Source of the DNA: Pseudomonadota bacterium
GTDB lineage: Bacteria; Pseudomonadota; Gammaproteobacteria; Steroidobacterales; Steroidobacteraceae
Assembly (NCBI GenBank): GCA_023423935.1
Contig: JAFAEQ010000035.1
Location: 1-56,578 of the forward strand
DNA: 56,578 nucleotides
Reading direction: 5' to 3'
The position numbers were made by a program, and so were the translations under genes. Numbering within the stretch: position 1 is the stretch's first letter; each line of letters opens with the position of its first letter. The notes under the pieces are model-generated. The model was given only the letters and a program-made list of their open reading frames with translations. It was not told the origin of the DNA and searched no databases. Positions 44,801-52,885 of this stretch are shown here, in pieces.

Positions 44801-46907
44801 TGCCGGCCTGCATCGCGACACCGACGGCGACGGTATTCCCGATCGCTTCGATGTCGATCAGACCGGTGGTGTCGATGCGAACGGCGATGGCATCGACGAT
44901 GCGCCGCTGCCCGACTCGGATGGCGACGGTCTCTCGGACCTCGTCGATCCCGATCAGGACAACGACGGCATTCCGGATATTTTCGAATCAGGCGCCTATG
45001 GCTTCGATTCGGACGGCGATGGCATCGACGATCGTTGGGATGCGGACACGCCGGGCAACATCGATGCGAATGGCGACGGGCTGGCCGACGACGCTCGCCC
45101 GATCGATACCGACATGGATGGAATTCCCGATCTGCTGGATCTGGATAGCGATGGTGATGGTGTGAGCGATGCAGCCGAGTCCGGTGCGAAGGGTATCGAT
45201 TCAGACGGCGATGGCATCGACGATGCGTTCGATGTGGATATCGTGGGCGGACCCGATGCGAATGGCGATGGCGTGGCCGACCGAGCCAAGCCGCGCGATT
45301 CGGACGGCGATGGCGTGCCCGATTACCTCGATCTCGACAGCGACAACGACTCGATTCCGGATGTCATCGAATCGGGCGGTCTCGATGAGGACGAGGACGG
45401 TCTGCTCGATGCGGGCGGAACGATCACTTCGACACCGCGCGATACCGATGGAGATGGGATTCCCGACATGCTCGATCTCGACAGCGACAACGATGGTGTC
45501 TTCGACATTGCAGGCACGATGTACAGCCGGTTCGATAAGAACCGCGATGGACGGATCGATGCGATGACCGACAGCGATGGCGACGGTATTCCCGATGTCA
45601 TCGATGTCGAGGCCGGTCAGAGGGGTACGCGCGCCGATGCCGACGGCGATGGAGTGCCCTCGATCCGCGATCTGGATGACGACGGCGACGGCATTCTCGA
45701 TTCGATCGAAGGCGACATCGACTCGGATGGCGATGGTGTGATCGATCGACTGGATCGCGATTCCGACAATGACGGGATTCCGGATCGTGTGGAGATGGGT
45801 TTGCCTGCGCCTTCGGGAATCGATGCGAACGGCAACGGCGTGGACGATGCCTATGAAGGTGCGCGCATCCGCGACACGGATCGCGATGGCATTCCTGACT
45901 ATCTGGATGCCGACAGTGATAACGACGGTATTCCGGATGCGCTGGAAGTCCTGCGGGTCGCATTGAGCGGTGCGGACTCCGATGGCGATGGCATCGACGA
46001 TGCGATCGACGTGGATGCAACCGGCGGCGTCGATGCAAACGGCGATGGTGTGGACGACGCGATGGTGAACATCGTGGATACCGACCATGACCACATCCCC
46101 GACTATCTCGATGCGGACAGCGACAACGACGGCATTCCCGACGGCAAGGAGTGGGGTGATTTCAACAATGACGGTATCAACGATGCATTGCAGAAGGATC
46201 CTGGCTTGAAGACCGGTCTGAAGGGTGGTGGCGGCGCATTCAGCTGGGTGATGGCGCTCTTGTTGCTCGGCCTGGTCTGTGCACGGAAGTTCCCGAAGGG
46301 AATGCCTGTGAAGGCCATGCGCGCAGCCACGCTGGTGCTCGCTCTGAGCGTGAGCGCGCTACATGTGCCGAAGGCGAGTGCCCAGGATGCCTCGGCTGCG
46401 TGTGTCACGGGCAGCGCATTCGGCGAGGGATGCTGGTCGGTGGGCGTGGGCGCGTTTGCGACCACGCTGCGGCCGGACGATTCGGAATCGGTGTGGAAAG
46501 TGACTGACGACAGCGACGTGGGCTACAAACTGAGCGTTGCGTATCGGTTCCTCGATCACTGGTTCGTCGAACTGGGCTACGCCGATATGGGCAGCGCAAG
46601 GGTCACGCATCGCAACCCTGCGATCGAAGGCCGCGAGGCGATCGATTATTCGATCCCGAGCGTGTTCGCCGGCTACCAGCTGTTCGACCAGGCGAGTCGA
46701 TTCAACGTCCACGCCAAGGTCGGCTACGCATTGCTCAGCGCAGAGGCGGCGGGCTACGTCATCGAGAAGCAGCGGCACCAGAACCAGCTCACGCTCGGGG
46801 CAGGTGCAAGCGTGAGGTTATGGTCGCGTATGGAGCTGCAGCTTGCGCACGAGTACTACGATAAGGATGCGCGTCAGAGCGGACTGACTCTGCACTACGC
46901 GTTCTAA
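41838..46907 (+). CDS. Giant calcium-repeat surface protein fused to an outer-membrane beta-barrel
   Basis: A 1689-residue protein. Signal peptide residues 1-28 (ends VVNA), an N-terminal beta domain starting SHFRGGSITW, several Ig/cadherin-like domains (about 140-540), a CSPG-like repeat (about 545-655) and a putative Ig domain (about 670-760). Residues about 764-1454 hold some 44 DxDxDGxxD repeats of the thrombospondin type 3 kind, spaced by about 16 residues and expected to bind calcium. Then comes GGGGAFSW plus a hydrophobic stretch and ARK (1463-1485), resembling a GlyGly-CTERM sorting signal. Next is Met1489 with a signal-peptide-like segment ending KASA (1515), and finally a barrel-like domain ending in HYAF. 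No stop separates the parts. GTG/ATG codons inside could allow separate translation of the barrel. Confidence 0.88.
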   Translation: MSSFKLRRLTAPLLLSISAMALPQVVNASHFRGGSITWQAVALDDDGIKNDVRITVKTAWRAEMIDNATVTTPSGTPRLTLTKVGEEPRVCVGAGTTVSAGSNCGGVAGTEYALTTTYFEARNLDPNVTYTVSFASSARISNLQNNANGPWNIQTKIYLKDGNFAPKVDLPIILEVPMLQSGGAKLDNWTFDISSSDPNADKLRYRLASGTELGCAASGACSYTNPPGLSINPNTGLLTWTNSGNLTAGHLYSAGIVAEDVDAVGATKSKTHVDFILTLVNKAAVSFNPVTDITPATGTFPETRNVRVNKGESYSFAVTATNVDTTSLGNLNNTLTEDPANTFTFTPGGIGSGLDPGSYPITFQLSDSNNARSDSYLVINFIVTDPLAPQILNIENDRTVYDNTSTTPGDAAQQLVDEGLDAVVQDIDSTDLNGGFLLFNVTFTDGAYERLGIRSLGDGAGQIRFDGSRVYYAGQSIGTIDPAQDGIGRALRVNFTSSNATLAAAQALVRSLTYQDTFTLRPPGDRGLSLFIQDGQGHSNSYDFFVDVEPHPTAPPAGGGPLEAANRMSVTEGTTAALSDSNISFADPDRDPITFTVISVAHGRFELVSNPGVAITTFTQQDVTLGRIAFAHDGSENAPTYTLRASDGTNTAPDSEGEVTFFGVDDHDPVISGTPATTVMELSAYSFTPTASDDDVGNGGQLTFSITNKPSWASFDTANGRLSGTPPRDAAGSYSNIVISVSDDGGLTKVNLPAFSITVTPIPDRDGDGLPDHLDPNNDNFDTDGDGIPDGADVDVDGDGVPDNGTDSDGDGINDASDVDQVGGGDADGDGIADSADTIDNRADADNDGLPDALDPNDSNPDTDGDGIPDGADVDVNGDGIPDNGTDRDGDGINDLADADSYPPGRDMDGDGVIDEYDLDIDGDGIPNTAEGSGDLDGDGIPDNRDLDTDGDGIPDILEGTGDADGDGIPNYRDTDSDNDGVPDALELAGLHRDTDGDGIPDRFDVDQTGGVDANGDGIDDAPLPDSDGDGLSDLVDPDQDNDGIPDIFESGAYGFDSDGDGIDDRWDADTPGNIDANGDGLADDARPIDTDMDGIPDLLDLDSDGDGVSDAAESGAKGIDSDGDGIDDAFDVDIVGGPDANGDGVADRAKPRDSDGDGVPDYLDLDSDNDSIPDVIESGGLDEDEDGLLDAGGTITSTPRDTDGDGIPDMLDLDSDNDGVFDIAGTMYSRFDKNRDGRIDAMTDSDGDGIPDVIDVEAGQRGTRADADGDGVPSIRDLDDDGDGILDSIEGDIDSDGDGVIDRLDRDSDNDGIPDRVEMGLPAPSGIDANGNGVDDAYEGARIRDTDRDGIPDYLDADSDNDGIPDALEVLRVALSGADSDGDGIDDAIDVDATGGVDANGDGVDDAMVNIVDTDHDHIPDYLDADSDNDGIPDGKEWGDFNNDGINDALQKDPGLKTGLKGGGGAFSWVMALLLLGLVCARKFPKGMPVKAMRAATLVLALSVSALHVPKASAQDASAACVTGSAFGEGCWSVGVGAFATTLRPDDSESVWKVTDDSDVGYKLSVAYRFLDHWFVELGYADMGSARVTHRNPAIEGREAIDYSIPSVFAGYQLFDQASRFNVHAKVGYALLSAEAAGYVIEKQRHQNQLTLGAGASVRLWSRMELQLAHEYYDKDARQSGLTLHYAF
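44122..46200 (+). repeat. About 44 tandem DxDxDG calcium-type repeats (coding)
   Basis: Each unit encodes the pattern D-x-D-G/N-D-G-I/V/L-x-D followed by 3 to 10 variable residues, with alternation between the DTDGDGIPD, DSDNDGIPD and DANGDGxxD types. The DNA repeats are diverged, so this is a protein repeat rather than a DNA satellite. The asp-rich codons also create a long open frame on the opposite strand. Confidence 0.9.
46221..46382 (+). other. Junction: sorting-signal-like segment followed by internal signal-peptide-like segment
   Basis: Within the giant gene, codons 1462-1485 encode K-GGGG-AFSW, a hydrophobic helix and ARK. Codon 1489 (ATG 46302) begins MPVKAMRAATLVLALSVSAL with an AxA-type cleavage site at KASA-Q. 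GAAGGGA lies directly before ATG 46302, and a second ATG is at 46317. Confidence 0.75.
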
Positions 46908-46917
46908 AAAAGTGGAA

Positions 46918-46964
46918 TCGCCGGTCGGTCTCGCGTCGAGCAAGATCGACCGGCGAATGTTTTT
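46918..46964. terminator. Bidirectional intrinsic terminator
   Basis: TCGCCGGTCG (46918-46927) pairs with CGACCGGCGA (46947-46956), extendable by three more pairs including a wobble. It is followed by TGTTTTT on the plus side and preceded by AAAAAAGT, which gives a T run for the minus-strand gene. It separates the convergent giant protein gene and the YidB-like gene. Confidence 0.88.
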
Positions 46965-46980
46965 GCGACTGGTGCAGGCG

Positions 46981-47436
46981 TCAGCTCGGGCGTCGTGAGA
47001 ACTCTTCATCCGTCGGGACACGGCCATCCGGCGTGAGTTGGTCGATGGTGCCAGGCAACTCATTGCTCAGGCCCGCGAGCAGTTCGTCGCGGGGCAGGCC
47101 GGTCTGCTCCATCAGCCATTGGATGCGCTCTTCGCCCAAGGTCTGCTCCATCTCATGCGGTGCGATGGACTGGTTCTGTTCCTTCGAAACCCAGCTCTGT
47201 GCCTTGTCCCCATGACCGCTGTCTCGAAAACGATCGAGAAGATCTCGCAGGCCTCCGCCCGCCGCTCCGGTTCGCATGGCGTTACCCGAGCTGTCATGAG
47301 CCTGGCCGGAGCCGAGGATGCCGGAGAGTCCTCCCTTTCCCTTGAACGCTTTGTATGCCAGTAGACCGAGCACCCCCATCTGCACGGGCGACATGCCGCC
47401 AGCGTGTCTGCCGCGACGAGAGTCAAAGAATCCCAT
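46981..47436 (-). CDS. YidB/DUF937-like protein
   Basis: A 151-residue soluble protein. A Gly/Met-rich N-terminus (VQMGVLGLLAYKAFKGKGG) precedes a helical C-terminal domain with AQSWVSKEQNQSIAPHEMEQTLG and TGLPRDELLAGLSNELPGTIDQLTPDGRVPT, the recognisable DUF937/YidB signature. Cellular function is unknown. GGAGGTGACC lies just before the ATG on the minus strand, a perfect ribosome site. Confidence 0.88.
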   Translation of the reverse strand: MGFFDSRRGRHAGGMSPVQMGVLGLLAYKAFKGKGGLSGILGSGQAHDSSGNAMRTGAAGGGLRDLLDRFRDSGHGDKAQSWVSKEQNQSIAPHEMEQTLGEERIQWLMEQTGLPRDELLAGLSNELPGTIDQLTPDGRVPTDEEFSRRPS

Positions 47437-47717
47437 AGGTCACCTCCAATCCAAGAGCGAGCGACGACGCTCGCCGAGTTGGTGTCAATCGTGTCACCGC
47501 TGGATGTCGTTGATGTGGTCGCATCCTGCCTCATCTGCGGGGCTGCGATGACAGGTGAAACCACGATCGGTGTGGGCGGATGCACGCGCGTGCACAACAT
47601 CCAGATACCACAGTGCACTAGACGCGGGAGAGGAGTCGCTGTTCCGCCCATTCGGGAAGACTCGCCTGCAGGCTTAGGGGTGCTCGCGTCCTCCTTAAGG
47701 AAGGATGGAACGATGTG

Positions 47718-49157
47718 TCACACCTGTGCAGATTTCCACTTCCCGCGCGTGAACAACCAGAGCGTGAACAAACCGACCGAGGTTTCCGAGATGAACACGC
47801 CCCAGAACACGCCCGATTGCTGCCAATCGAGCTGAATAGCGAGCAGCCAGGACAAGGGTATCTGGATCAGCCAGAAGAAGACGACGTTGATCCAGGTCGG
47901 TGTCGCGGTATCGCCGGCGCCGTTGAAGGCCTGCACGGACACCATCCACCAGCCGTACACGAAGAGCGAGTACGAAAGGATTCGCAACCACTCGCCGCCG
48001 ATGGCGATCACTGCAGGATCCGCACTGAAGATACCTATGAGCTCGCGCGGCAACGCGAAGAACGCGACCGAGACGAGGAGCAGATACCCCATGTTGTAAG
48101 CGCCGATGCGCCACACCGACGATTCGGCGCGCTCGGGCTGCTGCGCGCCCAGGTTCTGACCGACGAGCGTGGCAGCGGCATTCGACATGCCCCAGGCCGG
48201 CGTCATCGTGAACATCATGATGCGGATCGCAATCGTCGCGCCGGCCACCGCTTCGCTGCCGATGTTGGCGAGGATGCGCATCAGGAAGATCCATGATGTC
48301 ATCGCGACGATCATCTGGCCGATACCGCCGAACGATGTCCGCAGGATGTTCCAGAGCGTGGCGCCGTCCCAGCGGATCTGCGAACGCAGCACGCGCAGAT
48401 GCTGGCTGCCATGGAACAGGATCCACAATTGCATCAGCACGCCCGTCGTGCGACCGATGGTCGTCGCGATGGCCGCACCTTCGAGTCCCAGTCCGGGAAT
48501 CGGGCCGAGGCCGAAGATCAGTAGCGGATCGAGAACGATGTTGATCGCGTTTGCGACCCAGAGCACCCGCATCGCCGCCGCGGCATCTCCCGCGCCACGG
48601 AAGATCGCATTGATCGTAAACAGCAACAGGATGGCCGCGTTGCTGCCGAGCGCCCATTGCATATAGGGATAGCCTTGTGTGAGCGTCCACTCGTCTGCAC
48701 CCATCAGCCGCAGCAGATCCTGCGCAAAGAAGATACCTGCGATTGCAAACGGAACCGATGCGAGCAGGGCGATCCAGATGGCCTGCACTGCACTGAGCGC
48801 GGCTTCCTCCCGGTTGCCTTCGCCGACCCGTCGGGCAATGACGGCAGTGACCGCCATGGCGAGGCCGATGCCGATGGCGTACAGCAGAAACAGCAGTGTC
48901 TCGGTCAGCCCGACAGTCGCAACCGCGGAAGATCCGAGTTTGCCGACGAAGAAGATGTCCACCACCGCGAACGTGGACTCGAGCACGAGCTCCAGCACCA
49001 TCGGTACGGCAAGCAGGAAGACGGCCCGGCGCAGCGGAATCTTCGTGTAGTCGGCGCCCGTGCCACGAACGGCATCGCGCAGCTCGGCCCAGAGTGACCG
49101 ACGCGATTCGGGTGAATTCGGTGTTGCCTGCATGGAGACTGAGTTCGATTCGTTCAT
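47718..49157 (-). CDS. MATE-family multidrug/cation antiporter
   Basis: A 479-residue inner-membrane exporter with about 12 helices arranged as two homologous halves. LAVPMVLELVLESTFAVVDIFFVGKLGSSAVATVGL is the typical first-helix region, with RGAGDAAAAMRV and FNGAGDTATPTWIN as the paired GAGD elements of the two halves. It exports cationic drugs or metabolites using Na+ or H+. ATG 49157 opens a short soluble N-terminus; Met9 at 49133 is an alternative. Divergent from the lipoprotein gene at 49522. Confidence 0.93.
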   Translation of the reverse strand: MNESNSVSMQATPNSPESRRSLWAELRDAVRGTGADYTKIPLRRAVFLLAVPMVLELVLESTFAVVDIFFVGKLGSSAVATVGLTETLLFLLYAIGIGLAMAVTAVIARRVGEGNREEAALSAVQAIWIALLASVPFAIAGIFFAQDLLRLMGADEWTLTQGYPYMQWALGSNAAILLLFTINAIFRGAGDAAAAMRVLWVANAINIVLDPLLIFGLGPIPGLGLEGAAIATTIGRTTGVLMQLWILFHGSQHLRVLRSQIRWDGATLWNILRTSFGGIGQMIVAMTSWIFLMRILANIGSEAVAGATIAIRIMMFTMTPAWGMSNAAATLVGQNLGAQQPERAESSVWRIGAYNMGYLLLVSVAFFALPRELIGIFSADPAVIAIGGEWLRILSYSLFVYGWWMVSVQAFNGAGDTATPTWINVVFFWLIQIPLSWLLAIQLDWQQSGVFWGVFISETSVGLFTLWLFTRGKWKSAQV

Positions 49158-49521
49158 GTGACTTCCTGAGCCCTCGCCGTTGTTGTGCTCTGAGGCGGGC
49201 TTTGAGGCCCGCCACTATCGGGCGGGTCGACGGACGTTTTCAACCCTGGGTTGGAGCCGACAAGCGCTGACTCATCGATGCTTCTCGAGCCCCAGACGGA
49301 CAGCGTCGAAGAGGGCGATGCGGATGCCACAATATCTTCGACCTCCCAAGGACGATCGAGCGGCGGGCGATCCGACACGCGGCGTCTCCTGATCGCTGTC
49401 TCGTATCCTGCCACCAGGATCGTCGCGCTCATCGCTGCTCGCGAATCGCTTTGGCAGCGAAGTCACATTCAAGTGCTGGCGATTTCACTATCATCCCGGC
49501 ATCGATCGACCGGGAAGTCTG
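49158..49521. other. Divergent intergenic region with a GC hairpin
   Basis: A 364-nt gap between MATE and the lipoprotein gene. GGCGGGC-TTTGAG-GCCCGCC (49194-49213) forms a 7-bp stem. It is 37 nt upstream of the MATE start and not followed by a T run, so it may be an unrelated REP-like hairpin. No gene seen. Confidence 0.5.
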
Positions 49522-50979
49522 ATGAGCATGATCAAATCGGCCACGTTGCCCCTTCTGGTGCTGTCCCTTCTCTGTGCGGGTTGTGCCACGACTGTGACGG
49601 ACAGCGATGAAACCGAACCGATGGTTGTTGATGCCGTTCAGACGCCGACCGAAACCGGCGCTGCAATCGAGCAGTCACCGCCCAGCGAAGAAGGCGCGTC
49701 CAAGGAAGAGGAGGGCGAGGTCCCCATTGCCGTCGCGGAGTCGGAACACCCCGAACAGACGTCCGAGGAGGTCATCGTCCAGCGCCGCAGCCTTGTCCGG
49801 CACGAGGTGATCCACGATCTGGTAGCCGAGGCGCAGGCGCTTCTGCGCGACGTCGAGCTTTCATATGTGTTCACCGGCAAGGGCAGGCGCGAGACATTGC
49901 GCGGTCGGCCGGTGGTATTCGCGTTGTGGAATGAGGCGAAGGAGACCTGGACGCTCGCGCATATCGAGATCCCGCGTCCCCCGGTGAACTGGCGGCCGGG
50001 CCGCAAGCCCTTGCCCTTTCGAATACTCACGCCTGGCATCCAGGCCCGCCACGTAAAAGGTACGGGCGCCGAGCGGTTGATGTTTTCCTTCTCGCAGGAC
50101 GGCGATCCGCTGAAGGTCTATGGGCGCAAGTTCCCGGTCTTCGACAACGCTGCGCTCAAGCGCAGACACTGGCGCACCGTGGCGCAGACGGCCAAGCCGA
50201 TCGTGTATCTGCCGTTCACCGAGGATACGTTCGATCCGGGATTCGTCAGAGCCGGAAAGGAATATCTGATCGCGACGGCCAGCCAGGCGATCGAGGAACT
50301 GCGTGAGGCGCAGGTTCCGAGCGCGGCCTTTCGGGGAGAGTTGCTGGCCGACTCCATTCCGATCTCGGTGATCACCACCCTTGCAGTCATCGAGCAGACG
50401 GATGACGCCGACTACGTGACCAAGCAGTCGATCGCCTTCGATGAGGTGCTGAGCCAGTACGGACTCAAGCAGGACGAGGCGTATCGATACAGCGTGTCGA
50501 GCGCCAATGCGTTGGGACCGATGCAGTTCACTGACCGCCGCGGCAACGGCACCTATTCACTCGTCGTGCGACGCTGCCCGCGTGCCAAACTGGATCCGGT
50601 GTTCGAGCGCGGTGCGACGAATCTGCTCAACGCGATGAAAGCCGCCGTGTGCTTGCTGGATCTCGAGCTTGCGGGAATGCGCGCCGACATTCGCGCCGCA
50701 TACCGCGAGAACCCTGCAGTGCTGGGCATCTTCCCCGTCGCGGCCTACAACGGCGGCCCGCGCAACGTCACCAAGCTCTACCGTGTCCTCACTCGAATGA
50801 AAGTCAAGCTCAACGAGCTCAGTCGCCCGGGCATGCAGCTCGAAGGAAAGGCAGTCGCCTGTCCTTGCGTGTGGAAAGCGGATGGCACCGGTGTTCGGCC
50901 CGTGACGATTCCGCGATACAACAACGAGAATCGCTGGTACATCGAGAAGTATCAAAGCATCGTGAATCTGTTCGAGTGA
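49522..50979 (+). CDS. Lytic-transglycosylase-like lipoprotein
   Basis: A 485-residue lipoprotein: hydrophobic signal ending SLLCAGC with Cys21 as the lipid-modified residue, an acidic low-complexity linker (25-85), a unique middle domain (about 90-250) and a C-terminal SLT-like domain. Candidate catalytic Glu291 lies in TLAVIEQTDDADY, followed by SSANALGPMQF (331-336) and VAAYNGGPRNVTKLY, the usual lysozyme-fold signposts. It would cleave peptidoglycan from the inner face of the outer membrane or the periplasm. Start ATG 49522; ATG 49528 is possible. Confidence 0.83.
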   Translation: MSMIKSATLPLLVLSLLCAGCATTVTDSDETEPMVVDAVQTPTETGAAIEQSPPSEEGASKEEEGEVPIAVAESEHPEQTSEEVIVQRRSLVRHEVIHDLVAEAQALLRDVELSYVFTGKGRRETLRGRPVVFALWNEAKETWTLAHIEIPRPPVNWRPGRKPLPFRILTPGIQARHVKGTGAERLMFSFSQDGDPLKVYGRKFPVFDNAALKRRHWRTVAQTAKPIVYLPFTEDTFDPGFVRAGKEYLIATASQAIEELREAQVPSAAFRGELLADSIPISVITTLAVIEQTDDADYVTKQSIAFDEVLSQYGLKQDEAYRYSVSSANALGPMQFTDRRGNGTYSLVVRRCPRAKLDPVFERGATNLLNAMKAAVCLLDLELAGMRADIRAAYRENPAVLGIFPVAAYNGGPRNVTKLYRVLTRMKVKLNELSRPGMQLEGKAVACPCVWKADGTGVRPVTIPRYNNENRWYIEKYQSIVNLFE

Positions 50980-51074
50980 GCACGCGTGGATGCGGTCCGC
51001 CGCGATCCCGGTCGTGAGTCTCAGGAACATCGTAGGAATTTTTCGCAGCGCGGTTTGGGGAAGCTGCTGAAGAC

Positions 51075-51192
51075 TTAGGTAACCTCTGATCAATTCGCCA
51101 CTCGCAACCATAGTTGCTTCGCCCACCGAAGCATTTCAACCAGTTGCAGACTTGCGAAGGTCAGGGAAGTCGATAAATCAGAGCTTCCTTAG
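51075..51192. mobile_element. 110-bp MITE-like element with TTAG target duplication
   Basis: The element spans 51079-51188 and is flanked by TTAG on both sides (51075-51078 and 51189-51192). Its ends are imperfect inverted repeats: GTAACCTCTGATCAAT on the left and, read from the right end, GGAAGCTCTGATTTAT, sharing CTCTGAT. TTAG fits the YTAR target preference of IS5-family elements. It has no transposase, so it would be non-autonomous or an IS remnant. Confidence 0.62.
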
Positions 51193-51576
51193 GGCCATCC
51201 CTGGCTCAACCCACTTTGCGCGCAGGCGAGGACAGGTGAGCGTCTTCGCTCCGCTCTCGCCTCGGGGTCGGTATTCCGCGTGAGATGGACGCGCCGGCAA
51301 ATAGTGCAGCGTGCTTCCGAAATTCAGGACAGATGCTTGTCAAGTGTGAGCGCGAGTTCTCTGCTGCCCGGCGCGCGCTCTGACTGCGTAAGCCGCTGAT
51401 GCGGTGCGAAAACCCGCCGCGTAATTTGCAGGCCCCTTTGGCGGGCGGGAGCGCGATTTGCGCATGCCACGATTCGGCAGCCGGGAGTGTGCTGCAGTGA
51501 TGAAATTTTGAGCAAACTAACGACGACTGCGACATTTACTGCAGAAGCGCGAAGTCAAGATGCGGTTGTCCGGAGG

Positions 51577-51599
51577 TTATCCACAGGCTCTGTGGATAT
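51577..51599. promoter_or_regulatory. Inverted pair of DnaA-box-like sites
   Basis: TTATCCACA (51577-51585) matches the DnaA box consensus exactly. TGTGGATAT (51591-51599) is a one-mismatch box in the opposite orientation. They form a 9-bp inverted repeat (TATCCACAG and CTGTGGATA) with a 3-nt spacer. They lie about 120 nt beyond the 3' end of the minus-strand degenerate GGDEF gene; no dnaA, dnaN or AT-rich unwinding region is nearby. Confidence 0.55.
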
Positions 51600-51717
51600 T
51601 CCGATCATCTGACGCCGGCAGTTGACCGATCAATGGTGCGCAGCACCGTCGCGTTCCGCGTCTGAATACAATTCGTGTCAATACTTGCAATCGCGCGAGT
51701 TTTGGTGCAGCGCGGAC

Positions 51718-52683
51718 TCAGGCGGCGTTCTGTGCCTCGCTCATGAGCTCACGCTGTACGTGATAGATGCCGGTGCGTCCGGAATCGCGGCCCCGGCGAC
51801 TGCGTTCGGCCTGGCCCAGCAGCTCCAGTGCGGTCGGCGGCTCCTGATCGCGCGCGACCAGGGCGACACCGGCGCTCAGTCGCAGCTCGCTGTCCTCGGA
51901 TTCGGTGTTCCAGTGCGCGAATGCATTGCGAACGCGTTGCTCGACCGCCGCGGCGTCGATGTGCGAGCTCTCCGGCATCACCATGGCGAAGCGCACGGTG
52001 TGCGCAGGTGCGGGAAGCCGCGCGACCCAGTCGATGCGTGCGCGGATTGCGTCTTGCACAGCCCTTATCAGCATGTCGCAGACCGTCCCGTCGAGATTCT
52101 TGCGCGCCAATACACGCTCATCGCTCGTGTCCACGGCGATACTCAGGATCTGCAGGGCGCTGTGGGAGCGAATCGAATGAACGATCTCGGCATGCAGTCG
52201 GCCGACCAGGTGTCGCGCCGTGTGCGCGCCGGTTTCGAGATCGACGATGGCCGGAGCGTCGCCCCGCGCGGTGCGCGAGGCCTGACGACGTTGAAGAGCG
52301 AGAAGACCTGCCCGCACCTTCGGGCGAAGATCGGTCGGATGGTTGTGTGCGAGCAGATACTGATCGACACCGCCGCAGTACCCGAGCTCGTGGTCGCGCA
52401 CATCGTGACGGTCGGTGAGCATGATGACGTAGATCGGGGCCAGCGCGATCACGCGCAACCGCGATACGAACTCGATGCCGTCGATTGTGGGAATGGAGCG
52501 ATGGGTGATGACCAGCGGATACCAGTCGCGCGCGAAGATCGTGAGCGCATGGATTGCATCGGCGGCCTCAGCGACGTCGAACCCCTCCAGCTTGAGGAGT
52601 GCAGCGGTGGATTCGCGCGACACCGTATCCCCATCGACGACGAGGGCACGGCGAGGCAAGGAATTCTGAGTGGCGGCCGGCAT
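51718..52683 (-). CDS. Degenerate receiver plus degenerate GGDEF-like protein
   Basis: A 321-residue cytoplasmic protein. Residues 10-125 follow a response-regulator receiver (RRALVVDGD, LKLEGFDVAEAADAIHAL, TIDGIEFVSRLR), but the phosphoacceptor is His61 (PLVITHRSIPT), the second acidic residue is Gly18 and the conserved Lys near LLAHNHP is missing. Residues 145-310 look like a GGDEF fold (DLETGAHTARHLV, IDWVARLPAPAHTVRFAMVMPES) without the GGDEF loop. Neither phosphorylation nor c-di-GMP synthesis is likely. It may be a protein-interaction module. ATG 52683 is chosen over the open frame to 52908 because the domain starts there. Confidence 0.78.
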   Translation of the reverse strand: MPAATQNSLPRRALVVDGDTVSRESTAALLKLEGFDVAEAADAIHALTIFARDWYPLVITHRSIPTIDGIEFVSRLRVIALAPIYVIMLTDRHDVRDHELGYCGGVDQYLLAHNHPTDLRPKVRAGLLALQRRQASRTARGDAPAIVDLETGAHTARHLVGRLHAEIVHSIRSHSALQILSIAVDTSDERVLARKNLDGTVCDMLIRAVQDAIRARIDWVARLPAPAHTVRFAMVMPESSHIDAAAVEQRVRNAFAHWNTESEDSELRLSAGVALVARDQEPPTALELLGQAERSRRGRDSGRTGIYHVQRELMSEAQNAA

Positions 52684-52885
52684 GAGTGGTTTGACTGAAG
52701 AATCTGTAGGGGAGCGTACCTTCAGCGGCGCCGCCCGGTCGTGCGGGTGCCCGGATTTGAGAGCTGTGTCGCGGGCGGGATGAGCGCCAGCGCACAAATT
52801 GTCCGGCCGAAGGCAGGCCCCGCGCACCGTTGGTGGCGCGCACGCAGCTATGATTCGCCCCGTGTCCATGAGAGCGGGTACGTCG

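Larger units (their letters stand above)
50980..51717. other. 738-nt gene-free gap holding a MITE-like element and DnaA-box-like sites
   Basis: No convincing gene in either strand. It contains the 110-bp element at 51079-51188 and the inverted DnaA-box-like pair at 51577-51599, both listed separately. The rest shows no RNA gene, terminator with a T run or repeat that I can support. Confidence 0.6.

Noticed and set aside
41880..44813. Long minus-strand open frame of 977 codons opposite the giant repeat protein
   Set aside because: It is the shadow of Asp/Gly-rich codons of the repeat gene: GAC/GAT and GGC read as Val/Ile and Ala on the other strand. It has no ribosome site and no family signal, and the plus-strand gene has clear domains.
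51541..51610. Replication origin
   Set aside because: Only two DnaA-like boxes are present, with no dnaA, dnaN, gyrB, parAB or AT-rich unwinding region around them.
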